Notes: generated by a model not told the origin, from the sequence alone. A stretch of DNA of 64,000 bases from Pseudopedobacter sp038243635 (GCA_038243635.1 JBBSQW010000001.1:1-64000), one strand, 5' to 3'; numbered from the stretch's first letter, positions 35,419 to 47,357 are shown. Program-made: numbers and translations.

Positions 35419-36756
35419 ATGAAATTTATTAAGTGTTTGGCTGTGTTTTTTTTACTGAGTAGCTTCAGTTTGTTGGCCATTGCACAAACAAAGGTGTATC
35501 AACTTTCCTTAAAAGACGAGATTAATCCTGCGGCTTGGCGAGCAACTCAGAAAGCTTTCGCGGAAGCAAAAACAAGCGGTGCAGAAGTTTTAATCATAGA
35601 CATGAACACTTACGGTGGCATGTTAGATTATGCAGATTCTATCCGCACAAAAGTATTGAATAGTAAATTAAAAACCATTGTTTACATCGATAATAATGCA
35701 GCATCTGCCGGAGCTTTAATTTCTATTGCCTGTGATAAGATTTACATGAGTAAAGGCGCTACCATTGGTGCTGCGAGTGTAGTGAACGGACAAGGAGAGG
35801 TGTTGCCGGAGAAATACCAGTCGTACATGAGAGGTTTAATGCGCACCACAGCAGAAAGCAAAGGAAGAGATCCGAAAATTGCAGAAGCTTTTGTGGATCC
35901 TGATGTAGAAGTAGCAGGTATTAATCCAAAAGGAAAAGTGCTTACTTTAACTACTGCGGAAGCCGTTAAAAATGGTTATTGCGACGGTGAGGCCTCATCT
36001 ATTGAAGATGTTTTACAACAAGAAAACATAACCAATTATACTAAGGAAGTACATGTGCCAACTTTTACCGATAATATTATAGGAATGTTAACCAACCCTG
36101 CGGTAAGTAGTGTGCTCATTTTATTGATGATTGGCGGTATATATTTTGAATTGCAAACGCCTGGAATTGGCTTTGCGTTATTAGTTGCAGTTATCGCAGG
36201 ATTACTGTTTTTTGCTCCTTTATACTTAGAAGGTTTGGCTGATAATTGGGAGATTTTACTTTTTTTAGCAGGAATAGCTTTTCTGGTATTGGAAATATTT
36301 TTTATTCCAGGATTTGGAGTGTTTGGTATCGCGGGCATTATTTGTATGGTTGTAGGTTTAGCCATGAGTTTGGTGTTAAATGATTTCTTTGATTTAAGCG
36401 TAAGTGGTAGTGAACGTATTGTGCAATCCTTCCTAATTGTTTTGGGTTCCATCGTGGGATCTATATTTTTCTCGGTCATATTTGGAGGTAATATTTTACG
36501 GTCAAGAGCTTTCCAAAGACTTGTGTTACAAGACGAGCAGCAATCTAACCAAGGTTACCAAGTAACTGCACCTAAATTTGAATTGTTAGGGAAAACTGGT
36601 TTTGCAAAAACGGACTTAAGGCCATCTGGAAAAATTGAAATTGATGGAGAATGGTATCAGGCAGTTTCCAATGATGGGTATATAGAAAACGGAACAGATA
36701 TTGTAGTATCTAAAATAGAAAATTATAACCTAGTTGTGAAAAGGCTAGATAGCTAA
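35419..36756 (+). CDS. NfeD-family membrane serine protease
   Basis: At 445 residues it has a signal peptide (1-23), a ClpP-like protease domain (about 30-215) with the nucleophile Ser in DNNAASAGALISIACD and the general-base Lys further on. A block of membrane helices (about 225-360) and a C-terminal OB-fold NfeD domain (about 385-440, GKTGFAKTDLRPSGKIEIDG) follow. Relatives cleave hydrophobic regions of stomatin-type proteins. No stomatin gene is next to it. It is divergent from the DUF4905-like gene. Confidence 0.92.
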   Translation: MKFIKCLAVFFLLSSFSLLAIAQTKVYQLSLKDEINPAAWRATQKAFAEAKTSGAEVLIIDMNTYGGMLDYADSIRTKVLNSKLKTIVYIDNNAASAGALISIACDKIYMSKGATIGAASVVNGQGEVLPEKYQSYMRGLMRTTAESKGRDPKIAEAFVDPDVEVAGINPKGKVLTLTTAEAVKNGYCDGEASSIEDVLQQENITNYTKEVHVPTFTDNIIGMLTNPAVSSVLILLMIGGIYFELQTPGIGFALLVAVIAGLLFFAPLYLEGLADNWEILLFLAGIAFLVLEIFFIPGFGVFGIAGIICMVVGLAMSLVLNDFFDLSVSGSERIVQSFLIVLGSIVGSIFFSVIFGGNILRSRAFQRLVLQDEQQSNQGYQVTAPKFELLGKTGFAKTDLRPSGKIEIDGEWYQAVSNDGYIENGTDIVVSKIENYNLVVKRLDS

Positions 36757-36786
36757 AAGCAAACTGGATTAAAATAAAAACACATT

Positions 36787-37269
36787 ATGAAAGCGAATAA
36801 AATAGGATTAGAAGAAAAACCCGTAATTGAATTAGCAGACCATTTAAATATTTTGTTGGCAAACTATCAACTTCACTACCAAAAGGTTAGAGGATGTCAC
36901 TGGAATGTTAAGGGTCATAACTTTTTTCAGTTACATGTTAAATTTGAAGAACTGTATAACAACGCCCAAGTAACTATTGATGAACTTGCCGAACGCATTT
37001 TAACATTAGGTAAAGCGCCTATGGCTACATATGCAGACTACATCAAAAATTCTGGTATTAAGGAAATTAAAACAGAAGGTTTATCAGAAGAAAAAATGGT
37101 TGAGGCTATTTTAGAAGATTTTAAACAATTAATTGATTTAGAAAGAGAAGTGATTGAAAATGCTTCTGAGAATGCGAATGACGAAGGTACAGCTGATATG
37201 ATTATTGGTTTCTTAAGATTTCAAGAAAAAACCAGCTGGATGCTTAGGGCATGGACTGGTAAAAACTAA
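36787..37269 (+). CDS. dps: Dps-family DNA-protecting ferritin
   Basis: A 160-residue four-helix protein. The inter-subunit ferroxidase site is visible in VRGCHWNVKGHNFFQLHVKF plus the following EELYNNAQVTIDELAERI, with the conserved His, Asp and Glu. It stores iron using peroxide and shields DNA as a dodecamer in stationary phase or oxidative stress. It is 30 bp behind nfeD and followed by a terminator. Confidence 0.95.
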   Translation: MKANKIGLEEKPVIELADHLNILLANYQLHYQKVRGCHWNVKGHNFFQLHVKFEELYNNAQVTIDELAERILTLGKAPMATYADYIKNSGIKEIKTEGLSEEKMVEAILEDFKQLIDLEREVIENASENANDEGTADMIIGFLRFQEKTSWMLRAWTGKN

Positions 37270-37291
37270 CATCTACTTTATTACCTATGAT

Positions 37292-37323
37292 AAAAAAGAG
37301 GTTTGTAAAAAGCCTCTTTTTTT
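37292..37323. terminator. Bidirectional terminator between dps and the receptor gene
   Basis: AAAAAAGAGG and CCTCTTTTTT form a stem with an 11-base loop, with T runs on both strands. It can end the dps transcript from the left and the outer-membrane receptor transcript, whose stop is at 37353, from the right. Confidence 0.8.
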
Positions 37324-37352
37324 GTGTCTTATAATTTGCGGTATTCAAAGTT

Positions 37353-40196
37353 TTAATAAAAGCTACCGTCACCTCTTCTTCTGATATTCTGCCCTTTTTT
37401 ACCGATTGCACCAGTCCACTTTTGCAAATTCATACTTAAATTAATCATTACATAACGGCTATTGGGGTTTGTAACTGTTTCAGTAAAGCCATTATCAGAA
37501 GTGGTTCTATTGATAAAATTGTTTTGGTTCAATAAATCGTAAGCTCTTAATTGCAATGCGCCCTTATTTTTAAACACCTTCATTTGCAACATGGTATTAA
37601 TTACAAATGGATTATTGGTCACGTTATTATTTATGCCACTTACGTAATTTTTACTTAACGCGTAACCAAACTGCATATTCTTTAAAAAGTAAATATTTCC
37701 ATCCAAACTTAACGACCAAATCTTTTGTGTAATACCATCTGCAATAGAGTAGGAGGTTTTGATAAAATCATAGGATACATAAGGGTTAATCTCTAGCCAA
37801 GTAGTTGGATTAATGCGTGGACCTATGCTTTCTTTAAATCCCCAAGTATCTGAGGTGGTTTTTATGCTATTGCTCATCGCCACTCTTCTGTTTTTATCTA
37901 TGCTTCCGGTCAAAGAAAGATTGTACTTGCGATCGTTTGTTTGCTTAGAGATGCTATAATCTAAACTTTGCCTGTTGTTTCCGTTGATATTTATGTAGCG
38001 AGTCTCATTTTTAAAACTTCCGTAAACATCTTTTATTGGAACGGTATTACTACTTACCTGGTTTTCTGTTATTGAGGAATTTACCCTAACGTTGTAATTT
38101 AGTTTGGAGTTGGCAATGTAATTACTGTATTGCCCTACGACCGAATGCGTAAACGCAGCTTTTAAATCGGGATTACCCACAATTGGCCTTTGCGGATTTG
38201 AAACATCACGGACAGGTTGTATTTGATCAAAGTTTGGCTCGTTTGCGTTTCCGCGATAATAAACGGCTAATTGATGGGTGCTAGACAAACGCAATTGAAA
38301 ACGAGCAATTGGAATAACCTTAAAGTATTGTTGGTCGGTTTTGGTGCCTAAACTAACTTTTTGGCCAATTAGCGAAGTATTTACTCCAGTTAAGCCTAAA
38401 GAGAAACTGTACTTGGTTTGGTTAGTTCCGTATTTGTAGTTTACGGAATTTCGGTACTGTGTAAAAAAATAGTCGAAGATATTGCTTAATGAATCAATTA
38501 CAAACCTATTATTCAGATTATCGATATTGCTGGTGATCTTGCTATTGTCATAACCTCGTCGTTCTACATTTGCATTAAACTCCAGCCTAGAAAGTGCGCT
38601 TAAAGGTTCGGAGTAGGTAAGGCTTGCTCTATAATTTTTTTGTAGGTTATTGGTGTTTATCGCTCGGTGAATTATTGAATCTTGTTTAACAATATCAGTT
38701 GCGCCGTCGTAATATCTAATGAAATTGTTTTGTTCCGATTCGTTATCTCTTTTCTGTTGTCCAATGGTTGCTTCTGCAGAAAACACCCTTCCAGGTTTAC
38801 GAAGCCATAAGTGTTGGTAAGCCAGTGTTCCACTTATATTGGGCGTTTTTCCAATAATTTTGCTTTTATTCACTTGGTCTTGATGGATAAAGTCCGTTTG
38901 AAATGTATTCGAAGAATTGTCGGAATCGTCATTAGAAAGAGATAAAGTTGGCCTAAACTGTAAAAAGTTTGCACTGTCAATAGCATATTCTAGCTCGAAA
39001 TTTATATGGTGTGTTCCGCCAAAGTTTTGATTATCTAATGATCTGTTGGTGAAAGTTTTTTGTATGTTCTTATTGGAATCGATGTTATTATATTCCGAAT
39101 AACTGTCGGTTAAGGTATTGTTGTCGTTGTAACGGAAAGAATAATTTGCCAAGAAATCTACTTTTTTCCCAAACTTATCACGGTAAGTAAAAGATGGACG
39201 CGTTGATAAGCTACTACCACCAGATGCGCTTCCGCTCCCACCTCCGCCAAATCCACCACCGCTTCTTCCGCCACGGTTATTTCCAGAACCTAAACGCCCA
39301 ACACTACTATTACCACCTGCAATCCCATTTGGCGTTTGCATGAAAGTGCCATTTGCGGTAAGCGTTTGGTTCATATTGATCCGGGTAACGTTGGCACTCG
39401 CTTCTAGTTGATTAAGTGTACCCACACCGAAGTTTAGTCTCGCCATATTACCTACAGATTTCTCTTTTTTGGTAGTGATATTTAGAACTTTGGTTGGATC
39501 GCCGTCTTTTATTCCAGTTCTTGCTGCGGTATTTCCGTAGTCGTCAACAATTTGTATTTTCTCTACTATTTCAGCTGGCAAATTTTGTACGGCTGTTGCA
39601 ACATCGCCACCGTAAATGTCTTTTCCGTTTAACCTTGCTTTTGTAATAGCAGTTCCGTTTACGGTTAAAGATCCATCGTTTCCCACTTCCATCCCTTCCA
39701 TTTTCTGTAAAAGTTCATCAACCGTTGCGCCCGCTCTCACTACATAATCGCTCGCCCTGTATTCGGTAGTGTCGGTTTTATAAACTATAGATGGAGTACC
39801 ATTTACGATAACTGCATCTAGCATTCTGGAATCTGCTTTTAGAATAATGGGATCTAATGTTAGGCGAGGAGTCGCATCATTATATTTACCTGAAATTACT
39901 TTAGCGACATAGCCTAGTGATTTTACTTCTAAACTAAAAACCCAGGATTTAACGTTTCTAAAAACAAAAATCCCGTCTTCGTTGGTGCTTGTTCTTAAGG
40001 TATCTGCTGATGAAGTTAGTGTTACACTTGCACCTATAACTCCTTGGTTTGTGGAATCTTTTACAATTCCGCTTACTTGCCTTATAGAAATAGGTTGTTG
40101 TTTTGCGGGTGCGGTTTGTGCTGAAGACGTCAAAGAAACTCCTACAAGAATAAGAAATACAGATAAGCTCAGAATTAGAGAAAAGGATTTTTTCAT
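37353..40196 (-). CDS. Outer-membrane beta-barrel receptor with carboxypeptidase-like N-domain
   Basis: A 947-residue protein with a signal peptide (about 1-27) and a carboxypeptidase-regulatory-like domain (about 38-120, ISGVVKD-type start RQVSGIVKDSTNQGVIGASV). A plug-like domain follows (about 140-240, YRASDYVVRAGATVDELLQK and LPAEIVEKIQIVDDYG), then a large barrel of the outer-membrane family 3 type. A Gly/Ser/Arg-rich loop lies near 295-335. It lacks a clear TonB box. It is 20 bp behind a CBM9-like exported protein with a similar Gly-rich stretch. Cargo unknown. Confidence 0.88.
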   Translation of the reverse strand: MKKSFSLILSLSVFLILVGVSLTSSAQTAPAKQQPISIRQVSGIVKDSTNQGVIGASVTLTSSADTLRTSTNEDGIFVFRNVKSWVFSLEVKSLGYVAKVISGKYNDATPRLTLDPIILKADSRMLDAVIVNGTPSIVYKTDTTEYRASDYVVRAGATVDELLQKMEGMEVGNDGSLTVNGTAITKARLNGKDIYGGDVATAVQNLPAEIVEKIQIVDDYGNTAARTGIKDGDPTKVLNITTKKEKSVGNMARLNFGVGTLNQLEASANVTRINMNQTLTANGTFMQTPNGIAGGNSSVGRLGSGNNRGGRSGGGFGGGGSGSASGGSSLSTRPSFTYRDKFGKKVDFLANYSFRYNDNNTLTDSYSEYNNIDSNKNIQKTFTNRSLDNQNFGGTHHINFELEYAIDSANFLQFRPTLSLSNDDSDNSSNTFQTDFIHQDQVNKSKIIGKTPNISGTLAYQHLWLRKPGRVFSAEATIGQQKRDNESEQNNFIRYYDGATDIVKQDSIIHRAINTNNLQKNYRASLTYSEPLSALSRLEFNANVERRGYDNSKITSNIDNLNNRFVIDSLSNIFDYFFTQYRNSVNYKYGTNQTKYSFSLGLTGVNTSLIGQKVSLGTKTDQQYFKVIPIARFQLRLSSTHQLAVYYRGNANEPNFDQIQPVRDVSNPQRPIVGNPDLKAAFTHSVVGQYSNYIANSKLNYNVRVNSSITENQVSSNTVPIKDVYGSFKNETRYININGNNRQSLDYSISKQTNDRKYNLSLTGSIDKNRRVAMSNSIKTTSDTWGFKESIGPRINPTTWLEINPYVSYDFIKTSYSIADGITQKIWSLSLDGNIYFLKNMQFGYALSKNYVSGINNNVTNNPFVINTMLQMKVFKNKGALQLRAYDLLNQNNFINRTTSDNGFTETVTNPNSRYVMINLSMNLQKWTGAIGKKGQNIRRRGDGSFY

Positions 40197-40216
40197 TTTT
40201 TATAGAAAGTTTCTGA

Positions 40217-41050
40217 CTATTTAGCTAGCGTATATTTGCCGGAAAAATCAGTTGGTGTCATTAAATCTTGAAAATCGAAACCACCTCTTCCTCCTCCGCT
40301 AAAACCACCAGACGGACGGCCGCCGCTTTCTCCGGCATTGCCTCTATTTGTGTTGTTTCCACCTCCAAAGCTTCTCATTTGTAAACCATTAACTTTAATA
40401 TTGTAACCAAATTCTTTGTGAGCATCTACTGGGAGTAATTCTAAAGGTATTGCAATCTCATAAGTATAAACTCCATTGGCGTTGAGGGTTGCCATGGCCT
40501 TAATGCTGTATTCGTTATAAATAGAAACCAGCGTATCTGTTACGTTCTTAAATCCAGAAATTTTAATATCTTTTGCTGCAGCAAGCTGTTTCTGACCAAA
40601 AGCATTTTGCATAGAGTCTCGCTGTTCTTGCGTCATTGTTTGGTACGAACCAAGGGATCTTTGTCCGCCACTGCCCATTGCTTCTCTTCTGCTACTTCCA
40701 GTAATTACAGGATACGTCAAGCTTAATAATTCTGCACTTTTCTTTTTACCATCGGCGTTCAAACTAAATGTAATTCCACCCATTAAAATTTTGCGGGTTG
40801 TGTTTACTTCGCTCGCTTGTATAACGATGTAGAGCTTTTTATCGTCATTGGCAACCGTATAATTTAGTCCGGTACTTTTATTAAAGGCTTTTAAGGGAAT
40901 AGTCCAATCATTTGCGTTGCCATCAATTTTTATATTAGAAACTAGCAAACTGCCTTCCTGTACATCACTTAGTTTTTGTGCATAGGCAGCTCCAATATTC
41001 AATAACAAAGCTAAAGTTATTGCACCAGCATATTTTAACGGATTTTTCAT
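40217..41050 (-). CDS. Exported CBM9-like protein with glycine-rich tail
   Basis: At 277 residues it starts with a signal peptide cleaved after AYAQ (about residue 25). Residues about 35-110 have the start of a CBM9/DOMON-like fold (IKIDGNANDWTIPLKAFNKS, then NYTVANDDKKLYIVIQASE). Near the C-terminus a stretch of about 40 residues is rich in Gly, Asn, Arg and Ser (GGRPSGGFSGGGRGGFDF). Possibly a surface partner of the receptor encoded just downstream. A TAGATTTG -7 box lies at 41077-41070. Function unknown. Confidence 0.75.
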   Translation of the reverse strand: MKNPLKYAGAITLALLLNIGAAYAQKLSDVQEGSLLVSNIKIDGNANDWTIPLKAFNKSTGLNYTVANDDKKLYIVIQASEVNTTRKILMGGITFSLNADGKKKSAELLSLTYPVITGSSRREAMGSGGQRSLGSYQTMTQEQRDSMQNAFGQKQLAAAKDIKISGFKNVTDTLVSIYNEYSIKAMATLNANGVYTYEIAIPLELLPVDAHKEFGYNIKVNGLQMRSFGGGNNTNRGNAGESGGRPSGGFSGGGRGGFDFQDLMTPTDFSGKYTLAK

Positions 41051-41069
41051 GTCTTGATTATTATCAACG

Positions 41070-41077
41070 CAAATCTA
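41070..41077 (-). promoter_or_regulatory. -7 box for the CBM9-like/receptor operon
   Basis: TAGATTTG on the minus strand ends 19 bases before the ATG at 41050. The -7 consensus is met in full, but no TTG lies at the right distance upstream. Confidence 0.4.
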
Positions 41078-41209
41078 AGCTTGTACTCCCAATTTGAAAT
41101 TAAATAATACCAGAAGCTAAATATTAGCTACCAAAATCAAAATTTAATAGATTGGTGTTTTTAAAGCTCAAGACTACGAACTCCTTGAACTTATTTAAGA
41201 CCCAAAGGT

Positions 41210-41893
41210 TTAAAGAGAAAAGCTCATTAACTCGAACATCCGTGAAAACTCGGCTTGGATGTTTGCTTTAAAATGAACTTCTTCTTTGGTGTGGGGATGA
41301 ATAAAGGAGAGTTCAGAAGCATGTAGCATCATGGTGTCCATTTCCCATTTTTCTTTAAAAAGTTTGTTCTGCTTATTGCAACCGTGTGGTCGGTCGCCGA
41401 TTATTGGATAATTGATATGTGCAAAGTGCTTTCGTAATTGATGCATACGGCCGGTTTGAGGCGCAGCTTCCACTAAGGAGTAGCGAGAGCTGCTGTGCTT
41501 TCCAAACGCAACTGGAATTTCTGTTTTTTGTAAGGTTTTAAAGTGGGTAAAAGCCTCTTGTATCACGCCGTTTTCTTTCCTTAACGGATAATCAATATCC
41601 ATTTCGTCCGGCGTATGCCCGCGTACAATAGCTAGGTATCTCTTCGTGATTAGGTTGTCTCTAAAAAGCGTTTGTAATAGAACGTTGGTTTCTTTATTTA
41701 AAGCAAAAAGCAAAAGTCCGCCAGTTTTACGGTCCAACCTATGTGCAGGCCAAACGTTTTGCTGAATCTGGTCCCTTAGCATTTGGAGTGCAAATTCTTC
41801 TGCATCTCTGGCAATAGAGGATCGGTGGACTAATAAACCGTGTGGCTTGTTAATTAAAACTAAGTTTTCGTCTTGATGGATGATTTCTAACAT
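41210..41893 (-). CDS. RluA-family pseudouridine synthase (TruC-like)
   Basis: At 227 residues it is a single catalytic domain without the N-terminal S4 domain. The active-site segment PAHRLDRKTGGLLLFALNKE holds the catalytic Asp. KRYLAIVRGH and QTGRMHQLRKHFAHINYPIIGD are further family motifs. The short length and lack of S4 fit TruC, which modifies U65 of tRNA, but other RluA members are possible. It stands alone on its strand. Confidence 0.87.
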   Translation of the reverse strand: MLEIIHQDENLVLINKPHGLLVHRSSIARDAEEFALQMLRDQIQQNVWPAHRLDRKTGGLLLFALNKETNVLLQTLFRDNLITKRYLAIVRGHTPDEMDIDYPLRKENGVIQEAFTHFKTLQKTEIPVAFGKHSSSRYSLVEAAPQTGRMHQLRKHFAHINYPIIGDRPHGCNKQNKLFKEKWEMDTMMLHASELSFIHPHTKEEVHFKANIQAEFSRMFELMSFSL

Positions 41894-42096
41894 TCAGTTG
41901 CGAAATAATGAAAATTATTTGGGATTGGGTTTTTTATTTTAATTACCATTATTTAGTTTTTGCAACCTCAAGTTACTTTTAATTGCTTGTTTTCTGAAAC
42001 GGTAATGCCTTCACGTTAAAATCGGATAGTTTAATACTAGACGTAATAGTTACTTGTAATCCACTTCACAGCCTTTCCGTCCCTCTTGAGCGGGAC

Positions 42097-42145
42097 TTGC
42101 TCAAGTTCTTTTTTTTTGGCGAAAAAAGAACCAAATCTTGAGCAA
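42097..42145. repeat. Inverted repeat with TTGCTCAAG ends and poly-T/poly-A core
   Basis: TTGCTCAAG (42097-42105) pairs with CTTGAGCAA (42137-42145). Inside, GTTC plus a T run pairs with an A run plus GAAC around GGCG. A related hairpin with the same flank (GCATCCGCTTCGCTCAAG in reverse) lies at 49455-49520. It belongs to a dispersed hairpin family. Confidence 0.65.
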
Positions 42146-42556
42146 AGCGGATGCATGAAAACCTTTGAAAAACAATAAACTATTTGAATAAAATCAAGGC
42201 TTACGAATCTTTGTTCATTACACCGCGATAAATCTTCAAGCGCAATCCAAGCCGTGGGAACGGCTGTGCTTTAACCACGTTTTTTACAACACTTTTACGG
42301 ATTGCTGATGGTTGTCTGTCAACAAAGGAGGTGCAAAAGATTTATCAGGCTCCAATCCAAACATTCTGATGCTGGTCCTATATGGTGGCTCTGCATATCC
42401 GTTAAATGAAATTCAATAGAAAAGAAATGTAAAACTAACTCAGAACATCTTGCAATAACTTTCGTGACCGATAATTTTCGCCTTGATTTTTGCGGACGTG
42501 ATGAAGAAATAACAGCACTTCCTTTGTAGCAAAAAGCGTAGCGGTGGCTTTTTTTG

Positions 42557-42588
42557 GTTACTTTTTTCAGCTACTGAAAAAAAGTGAC
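42557..42588. repeat. A/T-rich hairpin GTTACTTTTTTCAG / CTGAAAAAAAGTGAC
   Basis: A near-perfect 14-bp stem with a 3-base loop. It is preceded by AGCGGTGGC, similar to the flank of the hairpin at 49484-49515, so both are copies of one repeat type. Confidence 0.6.
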
Positions 42589-42590
42589 TA

Positions 42591-42809
42591 GCCTTCCGCG
42601 GCAATGAGCTGGGAGATTTTGAAACACAAAATAATATCAATTTATAATAATCACGTGATAAAAGCAGGGTCTTCTGCGAAAGACCCTGCTTGGACAAAAG
42701 CCTTCCGCGGCAATGAGCGGGAAGATTTCGAAATAGAGAAATAATCCTAATTGATAAATCAGTGATATGATAAAAAAGCAGGGTCTTCTGCGAAAGACCC
42801 TGCTTGGAC
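42591..42809. repeat. Tandem pair of about 105-110 bp repeats ending in a GCAGGGTC hairpin
   Basis: Copy 1 is 42591-42695 and copy 2 is 42700-42809. Each begins GCCTTCCGCGGCAATGAGC, has an AT-rich middle that differs slightly, and ends with a 12-bp perfect stem AAGCAGGGTCTT / AAGACCCTGCTT followed by GGAC. The hairpin unit is the same as at 24405-24562. Confidence 0.85.
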
Positions 42810-42877
42810 GTAAATTTAAAACTTTGTAAGTGAGATGCTTCCTATCGTCAGCATGACGACGTGGCGAAAACAAAACC

Positions 42878-43819
42878 TTAAACGATCTTCCTGTACTTAA
42901 TTCTCTTAGGAGCAATATCTCCCAAACGCTTCTTCTTATTCTCTTCATAATCCGAATAGTTCCCTTCAAAAAAGTAAACCTGAGAATCGCCTTCAAAGGC
43001 CAGGATATGCGTACAGATACGATCTAAGAACCATCTATCGTGGGAAATAACAACCGCACAACCACCAAATTCTTCCAATGCCTCTTCCAATGCTCGCAAA
43101 GTATTTACGTCAATATCATTGGTTGGCTCATCCAGTAGCAAAACGTTACTTCCTTCTTTTAAGGTAATTGCTAAATGCACTCGGTTTCTTTCTCCACCGG
43201 ATAAAACACCAACTTTCTTCTGCTGATCAGCTCCGTTAAAGTTAAATCTGGAAACATAAGCTCTTGAATTGGTGACCTTATTTCCTAACTGCATACTTTC
43301 TAAACCGCCTGTAATGTTTTCCCAAACAGATTTGTTAGGGTCTAAATCATCGTGACTTTGATCAACGTAACCTAATTTTACCGTTTCGCCGACTTTAAAT
43401 GTTCCGCTGTCAGGTTGATCCTGACCGGTAATTAACCTAAACAAAGTGGTTTTACCAGCACCGTTGGGGCCTATAATACCAACTATTCCTGCTGGAGGTA
43501 AAGAGAAATTTAAATTATCAAACAACACCTTATCGCCAAAAGCTTTGGTCACATTGGTTGCTTCAATCACTACATTTCCTAAACGCGGACCTGGAGGAAT
43601 GAACAATTCTAATCTTTCTTCGCGTTCTTTAGTTTCTTCCGAAGCTAATTTTTCATAATTAGATAAACGAGCTTTAGATTTTGCGTGGCGAGCTTTCGGA
43701 GCCATCTTACTCCATTCCAACTCACGCTCTAAAGTTTTCTGACGTTTACTTTCTGTTTTTTCTTCCTGCGCTAAGCGTTTCGATTTTTGATCTAACCAGC
43801 TAGAGTAATTTCCTTCCAT
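42878..43819 (-). pseudogene. ettA: EttA ABC-F protein, C-terminal half (split by frameshift)
   Basis: The 313-residue frame begins MEGNYSSWLDQKSKRLAQEE. It covers the inter-domain linker (about 1-85) and second ATPase domain of EttA, with P-loop GPNGAGKTT, signature LSGGERNR and Walker B LLLDEPTND. EttA binds the ribosomal E site and tunes translation to ATP level. With the frame at 43792-44556 it forms one gene of about 560 codons. The two overlap by 28 bp and the junction lacks one base. The local ATG at 43819 lies inside the W-K-G-N-Y-S-S-W motif and is not a natural start. Confidence 0.85.
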
Positions 43820-44556
43820 GGTAAACCTTCGCCACGGTCAAGCTCTAAAATCCATCCAGCTACGTTATCTAAGAAATACCTATCGTGAGTTACGGCAATC
43901 ACGGTTCCTGCATATTGCTGTAAATGTTGCTCTAACCAATCAATAGACTCGGCATCCAAGTGATTCGTTGGCTCATCCAGTAATAAAACATCGGGTTCTT
44001 GAATCAATAAACGACAAAGTGCCACACGTCTGCGTTCTCCTCCTGACAAAGTGGCGATCTTCGTATCAGGCTCTGGACAACGTAAAGCATCCATCGCTCT
44101 TTCCAACTTTGTATCCAAGCTCCAGCCGTCAACGGCGTCAATTTTATCCTGCAATTCACCTTGGCGGTTCATCAGCTTCTCCATCGCGTCGGCATTCTCA
44201 TAAACCTCGGGCAAACCAAATTTCTCATTGATTTCCTCGTACTCTTTGATGATATCCGTTATTTCCTTTGCACCTTCTTCTACAATTTCTTTAACCGTTT
44301 TTGTAGGGTCTAATTGTGGGTCCTGCGCTAAATAACCAACGGTGTAACCGGGTGCGAACACTACTTCGCCTTGATAAGCTTTATCTAAACCAGCAATGAT
44401 TTTTAGAACCGACGATTTTCCGGAACCATTTAATCCAATCACGCCAATCTTTGCTCCGTAAAAAAAAGATAAATAAATATTCTTTAACACCTGTTTCTGA
44501 GGCGGGTAAATCTTGTTTACGCCAGCCATCGAAAATATTATTTTTTCGTCTGCCAT
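43792..44556 (-). pseudogene. ettA: EttA ABC-F protein, N-terminal half (split by frameshift)
   Basis: The 254-residue frame starts MADEKIIFSMAGVNKIYPPQ and contains the first ATPase domain with P-loop GLNGSGKSS, signature LSGGERRR, LLLDEPTNHLDAES and the EttA arm insertion around residues 95-135. It runs normally to ELDRGEGLPWK and then leaves frame (EITLAG-stop). Restoring one A in the TGGAAGGAAAT stretch near 43811-43816 gives PWKGNYSSWLDQK and joins it to the downstream half. Either the gene is newly broken or this is a sequencing error. Confidence 0.88.
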
Positions 44557-44660
44557 TTTTTCCTTTAAATAATTGCTAATATCGTTTTTTTAGTCAAATT
44601 TGGGTAATTAATCTCAATATGGAAACGGATTAGGAGTTTTCCACGTAAATGGTAGTATTG

Positions 44661-44690
44661 TTGATAAATACAAGCAAACGTATCTGTTTG
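44661..44690 (+). promoter_or_regulatory. Candidate clpC promoter
   Basis: TTG (44661-44663) is followed after 19 bases by TCTGTTTG (44683-44690), one mismatch from TAnnTTTG. The transcript would start near 44696, about 50 bases before the ATG. Confidence 0.45.
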
Positions 44691-44748
44691 GTTTATAAAA
44701 CAATTTATACATTGGGGCGTTCAACACATTTTAGAGAAAGGTTTTATT

Positions 44749-47357
<2,609 letters not shown>

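Larger units (their letters stand above)
41894..42877. other. Repeat-rich intergenic region, no gene
   Basis: About 980 bp between two minus-strand genes. It holds a 49-bp inverted repeat (42097-42145), an A/T hairpin (42557-42588) and a tandem pair of 105-110 bp repeats (42591-42809). Between 42150 and 42540 I see no coherent frame. ORFs at 42440-42697 and 42637-42996 only run through repeats. Confidence 0.7.

Noticed and set aside
36036..36479. 147-codon minus-strand frame inside nfeD
   Set aside because: Antisense to the nfeD membrane segments; composition mirrors the real gene.
42591..42809. Possible CRISPR-like array of palindromic repeats
   Set aside because: Only two long repeats in tandem, with no 28-37 bp repeat/spacer alternation and no cas genes nearby.
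42440..42996. Two minus-strand frames (85 and 119 codons) in the repeat region
   Set aside because: They encode the repeated DNA itself (duplicate PSRVFRRRPCF) and run into ettA; not genes.
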